Origin: Candidatus Bathyarchaeota archaeon
GTDB taxonomy: Archaea > Thermoproteota > Bathyarchaeia > 40CM-2-53-6
Direction of reading: 5' to 3'
DNA: 64,000 bases
Assembly: GCA_005888735.1 (NCBI GenBank)
Contig: VBBN01000030.1
Coordinates: 92,302-156,301 of the forward strand
Shown: positions 9,221 through 16,708 of the stretch, in pieces
Layout: each line of letters starts with the position of its first letter
Position numbering within the stretch: the first letter of the stretch is position 1
Made by a program: the position numbers and the translations under genes
The notes under the pieces: generated by a model
Seen by the model: the letters and a program-made list of their open reading frames with translations, nothing else
Databases searched by the model: none
Told to the model about the DNA's origin: nothing

Positions 9221-9859
9221 ATGCTCTCGAGAAAAGACTTGGCCGCGATTCAGTCGGAGCTTTCGAGCTTTGACCAGGTACGTGAGGCTTCTCTTGGGCT
9301 ATCAAGAGAGGCGACTCGGCTCTCCGGGTCCTCGATACTGGAAGTCCACCGCGGAGAGTTGAAGCGAGCTGGCGTTACGATTGAAAAGGTCAAGAGCTCG
9401 CTTGGGAGAATCGATGAATTGTCGCGTGATTTTCCCGAGTTGAGGTCAGCGGCGAGTGTCCTTGTGGCTCACCAGGAATTCGTTGAGGCCTCTACCCTGT
9501 TATCTTTTGTCGAGAGGGGAAAGGTTCCTTCGTTGAAGGATTTGGGTGTCGATTCCAAGCCGTACGTGCTGGGACTCTTGGACGTTATCGGGGAGTTTCG
9601 CAGGATGGTCCTCAACTTTTTGCGAAAGGGAGAGGTGAAGAAGGCTGAGTCTGTTCTGACGGTTATGGAGTCTCTGTATGAGGATCTTCAGGGTCTTAAC
9701 CATACTTCAATTGTTCCGACTTTCAGGGTGAAGATGGACGCAGCTAGGCGCATTGTTGAAACAACGAGGGGTGATGTGGTTACGGAGGCGAGGCGTTTCT
9801 CTCTTGAGCAGGCGCTCACAGGGCTGGAGAAAAGGCTTGCAAGCCGCTCTAAGTCCTGA
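9221..9859 (+). CDS. Archaeal translin-family protein
   Basis: All-helical protein. The C-terminal half matches translin/TRAX: GEFRRMVLNFLRKGEVKKAE, then VMESLYEDL, and FRVKMDAARRIVETTRGD. The N-terminal half has the SREATRLSG and EVHRGE segments of the family. Translins bind single-stranded RNA or DNA, and some archaeal members cleave RNA. TTG or ATG options exist; ATG at 9221 gives 212 residues, the usual size. Confidence 0.9.
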   Translation: MLSRKDLAAIQSELSSFDQVREASLGLSREATRLSGSSILEVHRGELKRAGVTIEKVKSSLGRIDELSRDFPELRSAASVLVAHQEFVEASTLLSFVERGKVPSLKDLGVDSKPYVLGLLDVIGEFRRMVLNFLRKGEVKKAESVLTVMESLYEDLQGLNHTSIVPTFRVKMDAARRIVETTRGDVVTEARRFSLEQALTGLEKRLASRSKS

Positions 9860-9869
9860 CTGTGCCGAA

Positions 9870-10501
9870 TTGTTTCGGTTCGCTGACGCCGCCTCCGCCG
9901 CCGACCTTCAGGTGAAACTTGCTTCCCGTGTTAGCGACGAGACGCCGCTCGGATTCCATCTACGGTTCATTTGCGGTCTCGATGCTTCATATTCAAACGG
10001 GGACGGGGATGGGTGTTGCGGCGGTTTGGGACCTTGAAAAGACAGAGGTTGTAGAGGTTCGAAGCGTTGAGAGAGAGGTGGATGTGGAATATTTTTCCAG
10101 GGCTATTCGGTTTTCGGGAAGGCCCGCTGGTCTTGGCTGCTATGAGAAATTTGACTGTTGAGCCGGATGTGTCCCTTGTGGATGGGCATGGGAGATCTCA
10201 CCCGAGAAGGTTTGGACTTGCATGTCACGTCGGCTTGACTCTAGGAAAGCCCACGATCGGCATGGCAAAGAGCACCTTCTTTGGACGGAGGAACGGAGCT
10301 GAGCTGCTTGGCCCCGATGGGTCTGTCCTTGCCAGGATTCTTGAAAATGGGAAGAGATCGCGTTACGTTAGCGTTGGACATCTGATCCGACTCGAGGATG
10401 CCTTTGCACTAGTTGAGGTCTGTGTCAAAGGCGGGCGCATTGTGCCTCTTGGACTAGCTCACGATGAGTCGGTGCGGCTGGCGAAGGAGGACTACCGCTG
10501 A
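9870..10501 (+). pseudogene. nfi: Endonuclease V, broken by two +1 frameshifts
   Basis: Deoxyinosine-specific endonuclease. Three reading frames carry consecutive parts: GLDASYSNGDG (motif with the first catalytic Asp), then GVAAVWDLEKTEVVEV, then FPGLFGFREGPLVLAAM and VDGHGRSHPRRFGLACHVG. All catalytic motifs survive. Removing one G from GGGG at 10005-10008 and one T from TTTTT at 10092-10096 restores a single frame from TTG 9870 to TGA 10501. Both shifts lie in homopolymers, so sequencing error is as likely as true inactivation. The stop overlaps the ribK start. Confidence 0.85.
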
Positions 10502-11187
10502 AGCCCTCGCATCTTCTGTTCCTGTACAAGCTAGCGGAGCTTGGTGCACACGAGAAAGAGATTCCTCTCACAACAGGGGATGTGGCCGGGGCTGTTGGCT
10601 CGTCACAGCAAACTGCTTCTAGACGGTTGATCGAGATGGAGTCTGACGGTTTGGTTGTGAGAACCAAAGTTGGAAGGAACCAGAGGATTCAGATTACCAC
10701 TGCAGGCTTGGGGCAATTGACCTTCATGCACCACGTCTTGAGACGAGTTTTCGAGTCTCCGAAAGACAACCTGATTATTCACGGCATTGTCTTCACAGGA
10801 CTCTCGGAGGGCTCGTACTACGTGGGTCTGGAGGGCTACAGGAAACAGTTCAGGGCGAAGCTAGGCTTCGACCCCTATCCTGGTACCCTTAACCTTCGGG
10901 TAAAGAGGGAAGACTTGAACGAGCGAAGGATGTTGGAGAGCTTTCCTTCCGTTTATATTGAGGGTTTTGCTAATGAGAAGCGAACCTACGGGCCCGCGAA
11001 ATGCTTCAGAGCTATTGTGAATAACAAAGTGAGTTCGGCGATTATTGTTCCGATAAGAGCGCATTACGGTGAAGACGTGATTGAGCTGATATCACCACAC
11101 CATTTGCGGAAGCAGCTCAAACTGAAAGACGGAGACGTCGTAACGGTCAAAGTACTTCTCCAGGCTCGGGGTCCATCATCGCAATAG
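10498..11187 (+). CDS. ribK: CTP-dependent riboflavin kinase with N-terminal winged helix (RibK)
   Basis: Archaeal RibK makes FMN using CTP. The kinase part has GIVFTGLSEGSYYVGLEGY, the DPYPGTLNLRV core and GPAKCFRA. Upstream of the first canonical start (GTG 10582) the frame encodes SHLLFLYKLAELGA and SSQQTASRRLIEME, a MarR-like winged helix found in family members, so the gene must start earlier. No ATG, GTG or TTG is available after the upstream stop. A GGAGGA Shine-Dalgarno site at 10486-10491 points to CTG at 10498, overlapping the endonuclease V stop. Confidence 0.88.
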   Translation: MKPSHLLFLYKLAELGAHEKEIPLTTGDVAGAVGSSQQTASRRLIEMESDGLVVRTKVGRNQRIQITTAGLGQLTFMHHVLRRVFESPKDNLIIHGIVFTGLSEGSYYVGLEGYRKQFRAKLGFDPYPGTLNLRVKREDLNERRMLESFPSVYIEGFANEKRTYGPAKCFRAIVNNKVSSAIIVPIRAHYGEDVIELISPHHLRKQLKLKDGDVVTVKVLLQARGPSSQ

Positions 11188-11501
11188 GGATTCTCGAACA
11201 ATTCTACGTTCTGTCCCTCTGGCCTGGAATTACCAATTTCACCTCTCAAATGGCCGCGTCCGTACCCGGTCGTGTTTCCAGGGCTCGTTTTTCAGTCTGG
11301 TGTGGAGAATGGGCGATTTCTCGCTGACAGGGGGTAAAATGGGCGACTGTTCAGTCTTCATTATCATGCGTTCGTATGCAAATCGAACGGGGGCCTGTTG
11401 TGCTCGTTCATGGTCGTTGACAGATCGCGAATCAGGGCTTGTTTTGGGCTATCAGACGCATGAAATTTTCCTTGGGCAATTTCACTTGCTAGCTGCAGAT
11501 C
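11188..11501. other. Intergenic region without recognised gene
   Basis: About 314 bp between the convergent ribK and ribL genes. A 78-codon frame at 11300-11536 on the plus strand has no family signature and runs into ribL. I see no tRNA, clear hairpin terminator or box C/D pair that I would defend. Confidence 0.5.
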
Positions 11502-11963
11502 TCATGACCCTCCAGTCAATCTCGATGCTTTTCTAATCACCCGGCATTTCAACCTGGTACTACTGTCAAGGCCTACGGGACCGAAGTGGGCAATTTGAAC
11601 GACTCGAATGGGTAGCTCTTCTTTCTTCACGATACGCTCGACAGTCTTCTTGATATCATTCTGGTCGTAGCCGACACACACGATGTCCGGTTTGATTTCG
11701 CGGAGGATGCCGAAATAGTCTGCCTCTTCCCGGCCGAGGATTGCCTTGTCAACTGGCTTCAACGCTGCTACCAGTTCCCGGCGACTCTTCTCAGGAAGCA
11801 CAGGCCTCTTTCCCTTCCTCTTCATAACCGTCTTGTCCCGGGCTATCACGACTATCAGTCTGGCGTTTGGTCCCCCTTGCCGCCTAGACTCTTGTAAGAA
11901 CTTGACATGGCCTGGGTGAAGAATATCGAATACTCCCGTGGCTAGTACTGTTCGCCCTGCCAA
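11502..11963 (-). CDS. ribL: FAD synthase (archaeal RibL)
   Basis: Adenylyltransferase that turns FMN and ATP into FAD. ATGVFDILHPGHVKFL carries the HxGH nucleotide-binding motif and VVIARDKTVMKRKGKRPVLPE is typical of RibL. The C-terminal part contains Cys residues (VCVGYD and LKCRVI) as in this redox-sensitive archaeal family. It complements ribK, which ends 314 bp away on the other strand, so the FMN and FAD steps are adjacent. Confidence 0.9.
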   Translation of the reverse strand: MAGRTVLATGVFDILHPGHVKFLQESRRQGGPNARLIVVIARDKTVMKRKGKRPVLPEKSRRELVAALKPVDKAILGREEADYFGILREIKPDIVCVGYDQNDIKKTVERIVKKEELPIRVVQIAHFGPVGLDSSTRLKCRVIRKASRLTGGS

Positions 11964-12025
11964 GCCCGGTCTTGAGAGACGCCGTTCTCATGCGATTAGA
12001 TATGAATGCTTTCGAGGGGACAGGA

Positions 12026-12592
12026 CTAGACCGTGAGGCCTTTCTTAGGGTCGCCTTTCGGCTCATACTTCAATGTGATAGCTGCTGAACGATTTTCAAG
12101 CTGGACCCCTTTCTTCTTCGGTGTAACCGCAACAGGCGTATACCCGCTGATTATCGCATAGGAAGTCGTCTCGTGTCCATTTTCCGTGCAGCGGAGTTGC
12201 AGCTTGAACAGTGGCTCTCCATGTGTAAAAACCATGTGCGTTTGCTCGGTGCCGACCACTATAGCGGGGCCTGAACACGTTGTGCAGGCGAGTTCTCCGT
12301 GCTTTGCAATTTTGAGGCCGCAGTCAGGACACCAGACGTCCTCTTCGGGGCGTTCTACGAAAATGGACTGCCATACGCCGAGGTGTTTTCTCGACCCGCA
12401 TTCCTGCCACTCCTTCTCAGTTAGCCGCGTAGGCTTGTATGTCCAAGAGGCTTCTTCCTTCCAACGGGTGAAGTGTTCTGTTCCTTCTTCGCAGTCCTTG
12501 TGGTAGAAGATTCGGGCCCTATCGGTTGTGAAGACAGCTGAAGCGAGTTCCTCCCTGTGAATGCTTTTTCCGCACCTAGCGCAGGTCTCCAT
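12026..12592 (-). CDS. Zinc-ribbon protein of unknown function
   Basis: 188 residues with at least three metal-binding pairs: CARCGK at the N-terminus with a later HKDC, then CPDCGLKIAKHGELACTTC (a zinc ribbon around residues 93-112). No enzyme motif is seen. It sits between DUF357 and ribL in the dphB transcript, and its 66-nt gap from DUF357 allows cotranscription. A nucleic-acid or protein-binding role is only a guess from the zinc fingers. Confidence 0.75.
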   Translation of the reverse strand: METCARCGKSIHREELASAVFTTDRARIFYHKDCEEGTEHFTRWKEEASWTYKPTRLTEKEWQECGSRKHLGVWQSIFVERPEEDVWCPDCGLKIAKHGELACTTCSGPAIVVGTEQTHMVFTHGEPLFKLQLRCTENGHETTSYAIISGYTPVAVTPKKKGVQLENRSAAITLKYEPKGDPKKGLTV

Positions 12593-12657
12593 TTTCTTCC
12601 AAACAGTTCCACTCTTAAATTGTTAGATTTCAGGGAGTTGTAACTCTGGAGACGAGC

Positions 12658-12912
12658 CTATGGCTCTATGAGCTCTAAGAATTTGAGAGCGTCGAGTAAG
12701 CCTTCTGCGTAGGTTACGCAGGCCAGAGCGGTAACCGATTGCTGCTTGCCTGCATAGTATTTGGCGTCGTTAGTGTACCGGGCGGCCACTTCAATGGTCT
12801 TGTCCACCTTCTCCTTGGAGATTTGCAGGGGAGTCCGAGGCTTCAGATGAGCCAACGTCACTGTCATAGTTTCAATGTAGGTCGTGGCTCGCTCTGCGGC
12901 ATCCTCTGTCAT
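12658..12912 (-). CDS. DUF357 family protein
   Basis: Short archaeal helical protein of unknown function. The characteristic AARYTNDAKYYAGKQQSVTALACVTYAE-type stretch and the LLDAL sequence are present. It overlaps the dphB stop by 4 bp (ATGA), showing tight translational coupling; this pairing of dphB with DUF357 is seen in other archaea (recalled, not searched). Confidence 0.85.
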   Translation of the reverse strand: MTEDAAERATTYIETMTVTLAHLKPRTPLQISKEKVDKTIEVAARYTNDAKYYAGKQQSVTALACVTYAEGLLDALKFLELIEP

Positions 12913-13688
12913 CGGTAGTCCTCCAGATCCGTGTCCGATGCCCCCGAGAAGACTTTGAGCGCCTCCGCCTCCATGAAATGGAGTCTGCTTGGAATGACTA
13001 TTGTGTGGGGAGTATCGCCGAACGCGACCGCTTTGAGTTCTCTTCCCCGCGCTGCCCGCACTTTTTCGTCTGGCGATCCGATTCGTGCGGCGCCGACAAC
13101 TAACCAGTCGTCAAGCTCAGACAGGACTGTTCCGAGAAGGAGCAGGGCGTTGCCGATGGACAAGGAACTCCCTTTGCCTCGGTCAGTATCCAAGAGCAGA
13201 AGTGTGTGAAGACCTCGATCCTTGTTATTCAAAACGGTATCGATAATGGAGGATGGGACGAGGGTTGAGTTGGGCAGGGTCGTGGACTTTCCGAACTTAT
13301 GATTCTGGAGACCCGTCGCCCCGCAAACCGCTGTCACTATTGAAGCCGCGTGAATTATTCGTGAGTTGATTCCCCGCTCCGCTAGTGAGAGTCGTACTGA
13401 GACGTGTGTCGTGGAAACTAGCGGGTCGCCGGGGACGAGCAACACGGAGTCTTTCTTCTCAGCCGCTAGAATGATTTCTCGGCCATTTTCGTCTTCGAGT
13501 TGCTCTCTGCTGAGAATTGTTACTTTCTTACCCAAGAGGGTCTCTAGCTCTTGTAGGTTGAGGTTGGGCATTGGATTAGTGTAAAATTCCGCGAACACAC
13601 TGGAGGCGCGCCTAGCCTCTTGAAGACCTTCGAGAGACAGCCCCTTCTCGCTATCAAGGCCGAGCCCAATGAACGTCACCCGAGCCAT
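12909..13688 (-). CDS. dphB: Diphthine synthase
   Basis: SAM-dependent methyltransferase of diphthamide synthesis on elongation factor 2. The tetrapyrrole-methylase fold signatures FIGLGLDSEKGLSLEGL, VPGDPLVSTTH, and GLQNHKFGKSTTLP are all clear. 259 residues is the family length. It starts with ATG and heads the dphB-DUF357-zinc ribbon-ribL run. Confidence 0.93.
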   Translation of the reverse strand: MARVTFIGLGLDSEKGLSLEGLQEARRASSVFAEFYTNPMPNLNLQELETLLGKKVTILSREQLEDENGREIILAAEKKDSVLLVPGDPLVSTTHVSVRLSLAERGINSRIIHAASIVTAVCGATGLQNHKFGKSTTLPNSTLVPSSIIDTVLNNKDRGLHTLLLLDTDRGKGSSLSIGNALLLLGTVLSELDDWLVVGAARIGSPDEKVRAARGRELKAVAFGDTPHTIVIPSRLHFMEAEALKVFSGASDTDLEDYR

Positions 13689-13755
13689 GGTCGTCCCTCA
13701 TCCACGCTCCTCTAAAAGGCGCGGTCTGGATTGGTTTCGCGATCATGAGATGGGG

Positions 13756-16278
13756 CTAGGCACTCGAAGGTGTTGGGGTTTTGCTGTCGGTCTCATCGGA
13801 GCTAGGAGGAGTGGAACTGGAAGATTGTGGCTCCGTCGTCTCAGGAGTTTTGACACCTGAGGCGTCTTTGGGCTTGATTTTAGTCTGACTCTTGGCACGG
13901 TCCCTCTCGCTCTCGGACCTGCCTGGGCTGGATGCTGGTTGTTTTCTTGGCAATTCAGATGTCTGAGGAGGTGAGTCTCTTGAATTGGTCATGGGCACCG
14001 AAGAAGACTGCGGCTGAGTTGTGTTCCGTTCTGGTTGTTCGAGACGGGGAACAGTCGGTTTCTCCTGCCTTGTTGATCGTTCAGGATGAACGGGTTGGAT
14101 AGCGCCAGGAGGTCGGTCCTTAGATGGCTCTGGAGGCACTCCCCACAGTTTATCGGTTGCCGCCTTTAAACGGTGAAATATTCCCGGAGTTGTCGACTTT
14201 CGTTCACCAGATTGTGAGAACTCCGCTTGAGCCGCCGGAGCTTCTCGATGGCCCCATGGAGGCAATGCATCCAGGGGTTGCTTCGAATCTTGAAATCGAG
14301 GAGTGGTTGGGGGCCTTTGAGCTTTGTCGAGCGTGGGTTGTTTTGGCCGGCCGTCAGCTTTCTGAAATGATCCGTGTTCGAGGGCCTGTTCGGCTGCGTG
14401 AATTCTTTGGAAGGTACTCTTGACCCTAGAAACGTGGAAGACAAGCCCTCTTCTTCGGTCTATTTCAAAGGCTATCGTCTCTGCCGAAATCTTTCTTCGC
14501 TCCATTTTCAAGATGGAGAGGAAGCGGACCGTCTTGTGATGATTTCTAACAAGCGTCAGTTCGATGACCCCGTCAGTAACGCTCTTTATTTTCGCAAGCG
14601 CTTCTGCGGCGACGGCCCCGGTGGAACCCGTCGCGAAGAATACTCCTCCGGTCTTCTTGACTTTGGCCCCGACTGTCTGGAGAAAAGCAATCGCCTGTTT
14701 ACTTTCGACGCCGTTGAAAATCGGCGTGAGAGAGTCGAGGACCAGGGTCACCGGTTTGCCTTTGGCGTGGCCTATGATTGATGTGACACGTATGTTGAGT
14801 TCAGTTAGGTCGGACGGATCTTTTAGGGATCCCTCACCTTCTCCCGAGAGTCCAGAGTAGCAATCCACTATCCTCAACCGTCCTTTTCGGAGGTGGCTGG
14901 TGATGTCCCATCCGAATTCCATCATACGCGCCTGCACGTCTTCGGGAAAAGCGTCGTATGAAAGAACCGCGCAGAACATTCCGTTCTCCAGCTCGTCGTA
15001 CAAGAACTCGTAAGAGAGAATCGTCTTCCCGCTTCCAGGATCGCCGAGGATGAGTATGTTTGAGCCGCGAGGCATTGGACCACCCATCATTTGCTCTAAT
15101 TGCTCAAACCCCTTGGATGACTTGTCATATCTCTTAAGCAGAAACACTCCGGACAGTAAGGCCACAACTCCTCCGATGGCGAAGGGGAGAAAGCTCCATG
15201 GAGAAGTCCCGGTGGTGACTTGGATTTTGACACTGGTTGGGTAGGATGGTCCAACGTTGCCGAAGCCATCATCCACGCTCCCGGCGTCAACAACGATCGC
15301 CCAGGACCCAACCGGGTCGGACTGGGAGAAGAGGTACCCAGTAGTAGTGTAGAATCCGAACCGGCTAGCGTCGTAGACACCGGTGAGATTCGCGATCTTC
15401 CGTCCGGATGGGTTTTCAATCGCAGCCCGAAATTGGCCGCTTGTAAGTGGGTCGCCGGTAGAATATTTGAGCCGAAAGAATGGGTAGATAGTGTCCCCGG
15501 GCGAAAAATCCACAGTAGGTACTCCTTTGGAATTGTAAGCTGTCAGCGAGTCCACGACTAGGTCGCCCTTAGTTATTGTGATGGTTGAACTGCCGGACGA
15601 GCCTGAGTTCCCGCTTGAGTCCGAGGCTGAAACTTTTATGCTCCATTGCCCTAACGGGTCGTACACGAGGATTGTGTAGACTGCGGAGTAAATTCCGTTA
15701 CTAATTTGTTGTAGGTAGATTCTTCCGTTCCCAGGGGCATTGGCCGAGACTGCGGCAGTGGTGACTGGACCACCCAGGTCCGAAACGCTAGCTGTAACGG
15801 TTAGTTTCTGCCCTCTCTGTACATATACCCCAGGGGCGGGCTGCGAGAGTACGACTGTAAGCTGGGCAATTACTGTGAACTGGGCGCTCGCAACTCCTGC
15901 TTGGAAGGAGGGGCTCGTCTGGTTCACCTGAACCGTGTAGACTCCTCCGACATCAGTTGCGACCGTGCCGTTAAGAGATGTGAATGATGGATCCGGATAG
16001 TCCAGGGTTGTCCCGCCGACTCCTCGATTGTCCGTGGAAAACGTCCGTAGCACGTTTGCCTGGCCGGTCCCATTGGGCTTCGTAACTCCAATCAGAACGT
16101 TGTAAGCGGAGTTTCTAGTGCCACCTGCCAGGCTTAGGGTCAATGTCATCGTTGTCCCCCGAGTTACCGGATAGCTGGGGTTTACGGTCAAGGTGTAAGA
16201 CGGAGCGGCACTCGCAGGCTCAACAATAGCCAAGGCAGCTGCTAGAAATGTAATCAACAGTGCGGGATGTAGCCTCAT
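13756..16278 (-). CDS. Membrane-anchored KaiC/RecA-type ATPase with extracellular domain
   Basis: 840 residues in an unusual order. A signal peptide (about 1-24) is followed by about 330 extracellular residues of beta-sandwich, Ig- or MG-like repeats rich in Ser, Thr and Gly. One transmembrane helix follows (about 361-382), then a KaiC-like ATPase with Walker A GDPGSGKT at 412-419, Walker B TLVLDS near 511-516, and the FFATGSTG and LVRNHHKTVRF segments. A 200-residue Pro/Ser/Thr/Gln-rich tail ends the protein. Single-domain KaiC relatives include ArlH of archaella; here the ATPase is covalently tied to an outside domain. The function is unknown, and its surface-protein neighbours suggest envelope signalling or assembly. 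Confidence 0.85.
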   Translation of the reverse strand: MRLHPALLITFLAAALAIVEPASAAPSYTLTVNPSYPVTRGTTMTLTLSLAGGTRNSAYNVLIGVTKPNGTGQANVLRTFSTDNRGVGGTTLDYPDPSFTSLNGTVATDVGGVYTVQVNQTSPSFQAGVASAQFTVIAQLTVVLSQPAPGVYVQRGQKLTVTASVSDLGGPVTTAAVSANAPGNGRIYLQQISNGIYSAVYTILVYDPLGQWSIKVSASDSSGNSGSSGSSTITITKGDLVVDSLTAYNSKGVPTVDFSPGDTIYPFFRLKYSTGDPLTSGQFRAAIENPSGRKIANLTGVYDASRFGFYTTTGYLFSQSDPVGSWAIVVDAGSVDDGFGNVGPSYPTSVKIQVTTGTSPWSFLPFAIGGVVALLSGVFLLKRYDKSSKGFEQLEQMMGGPMPRGSNILILGDPGSGKTILSYEFLYDELENGMFCAVLSYDAFPEDVQARMMEFGWDITSHLRKGRLRIVDCYSGLSGEGEGSLKDPSDLTELNIRVTSIIGHAKGKPVTLVLDSLTPIFNGVESKQAIAFLQTVGAKVKKTGGVFFATGSTGAVAAEALAKIKSVTDGVIELTLVRNHHKTVRFLSILKMERRKISAETIAFEIDRRRGLVFHVSRVKSTFQRIHAAEQALEHGSFQKADGRPKQPTLDKAQRPPTTPRFQDSKQPLDALPPWGHREAPAAQAEFSQSGERKSTTPGIFHRLKAATDKLWGVPPEPSKDRPPGAIQPVHPERSTRQEKPTVPRLEQPERNTTQPQSSSVPMTNSRDSPPQTSELPRKQPASSPGRSESERDRAKSQTKIKPKDASGVKTPETTEPQSSSSTPPSSDETDSKTPTPSSA

Positions 16279-16491
16279 CTGTACACCGGCCAGGCATGCC
16301 TCGCGTGGTATCGCTGTCGTGTTGTTTTTGACAGGTGGGAAGTGTTATGTTACCGAGAAAGAGAGGAACTAGAGACAGGCAGACCTGCATTCTCTCGCTC
16401 TTTGGGCTCCAGTCAGCGGGTCCGAAAGAGGTTGCGCCAATCCACCAATCTAGCTATTACGATTGATTGAGAAGCTCGCCTGACGAAAATG

Positions 16492-16499
16492 CTTATTAG
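16492..16499 (+). promoter_or_regulatory. TATA-like box of the tRNA gene
   Basis: CTTATTAG, 37-44 nt before the first base of the tRNA at 16536, a normal spacing for an archaeal tRNA promoter with a short 5' leader. Confidence 0.45.
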
Positions 16500-16544
16500 A
16501 ATTGCTCCGGGCGACCGGTTTTGGCGGGTCTGAGTGGGCCCGTA

Positions 16545-16571
16545 AACCAGACGACTAGTTCTGGTCGGGTT
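16545..16571 (+). other. tRNA-Lys intron 1 (27 nt, between positions 9 and 10)
   Basis: Canonical bulge-helix-bulge. The central helix CCCG (16539-16542) pairs with CGGG (16566-16569). The bulges are TA|A (16543-16545) and TT|G (16570-16572). The intron stem ACCAGA pairs with TCTGGT (6 bp), and an outer helix GGG/CTC forms with one wobble. Cutting after the second base of each bulge leaves UA at positions 8-9 joined to the D stem. Confidence 0.9.
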
Positions 16572-16593
16572 GCTCAGCCAGGTAGAGCAGCAG

Positions 16594-16607
16594 GCTCAAA
16601 GGCTGAA
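16594..16607 (+). other. tRNA-Lys intron 2 (14 nt, between positions 30 and 31)
   Basis: The central helix CAGC (16588-16591) pairs with GCTG (16602-16605). The bulges are AG|G (16592-16594) and AA|G (16606-16608). The outer helix AGAG (16584-16587) pairs with CTCT (16609-16612), all Watson-Crick. A 7-nt loop replaces the intron stem. The cut lies in the anticodon stem, a non-canonical site. Confidence 0.87.
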
Positions 16608-16620
16608 GCTCTTAACCTGA

Positions 16621-16651
16621 AGAACGAAGCTCGGAAGACTCGTTCGGGGAA
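16621..16651 (+). other. tRNA-Lys intron 3 (31 nt, between positions 43 and 44)
   Basis: The intron stem GAACGA (16622-16627) pairs with TCGTTC (16640-16645). The central helix CCT (16616-16618) pairs with GGG (16646-16648), one pair being a wobble and the next position an A-G mismatch. The bulges are GA|A (16619-16621) and AA|C (16650-16652). This is the weakest of the three motifs and has no outer helix, but these limits give exactly a 5-nt variable loop. Confidence 0.72.
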
Positions 16652-16708
16652 CGGTCGAGGGTTCAAATCCCTCCGGGCCCGCCACAAACACGGACTTCTA
16701 TAAAGCCG

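Larger units (their letters stand above)
16536..16684 (+). tRNA. tRNA-Lys(CUU) with three introns and encoded CCA
   Basis: The acceptor strands GGGCCCG (16536-16542) and CGGGCCC (16674-16680) pair perfectly, with discriminator G 16681 and encoded CCA 16682-16684. D stem GCTC/GAGC is at 16572-16575 and 16585-16588; T stem-loop GAGGG-TTCAAAT-CCCTC is at 16657-16673. Removing 16545-16571, 16594-16607 and 16621-16651 leaves exactly 77 nt: U8-A9, anticodon arm GCAGG-CUCUUAA-CCUGA with anticodon CUU, and a 5-nt variable loop CGGUC. GGGCCCG with G73 is usual for archaeal tRNA-Lys. The only blemish is a G27-A43 mismatch at the base of the anticodon stem. Confidence 0.93.

Noticed and set aside
9990-10100. 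Programmed frameshifting or mini-introns in endonuclease V
   Set aside because: Each break is a single extra base in a homopolymer with no residues missing, no slippery heptamer and no bulge-helix-bulge fold.
11300-11536. 78-codon plus-strand frame between ribK and ribL
   Set aside because: No family signature, no ribosome site and overlap with the 3' end of ribL.
14124-14781. Plus-strand frames opposite the KaiC-type ATPase gene
   Set aside because: Antisense to conserved Walker-motif coding sequence; composition typical of shadow frames.
16591-16620. tRNA-Leu(CAA) with a canonical 37/38 intron
   Set aside because: The loop CUCAAA would allow it, but the central helix fails, the D arm and acceptor are not Leu-like and there is no long variable arm; the CUU reading gives a perfect-length tRNA-Lys.
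16521-16703. 60-codon frame overlapping the tRNA
   Set aside because: It merely reads through the tRNA gene and its introns.
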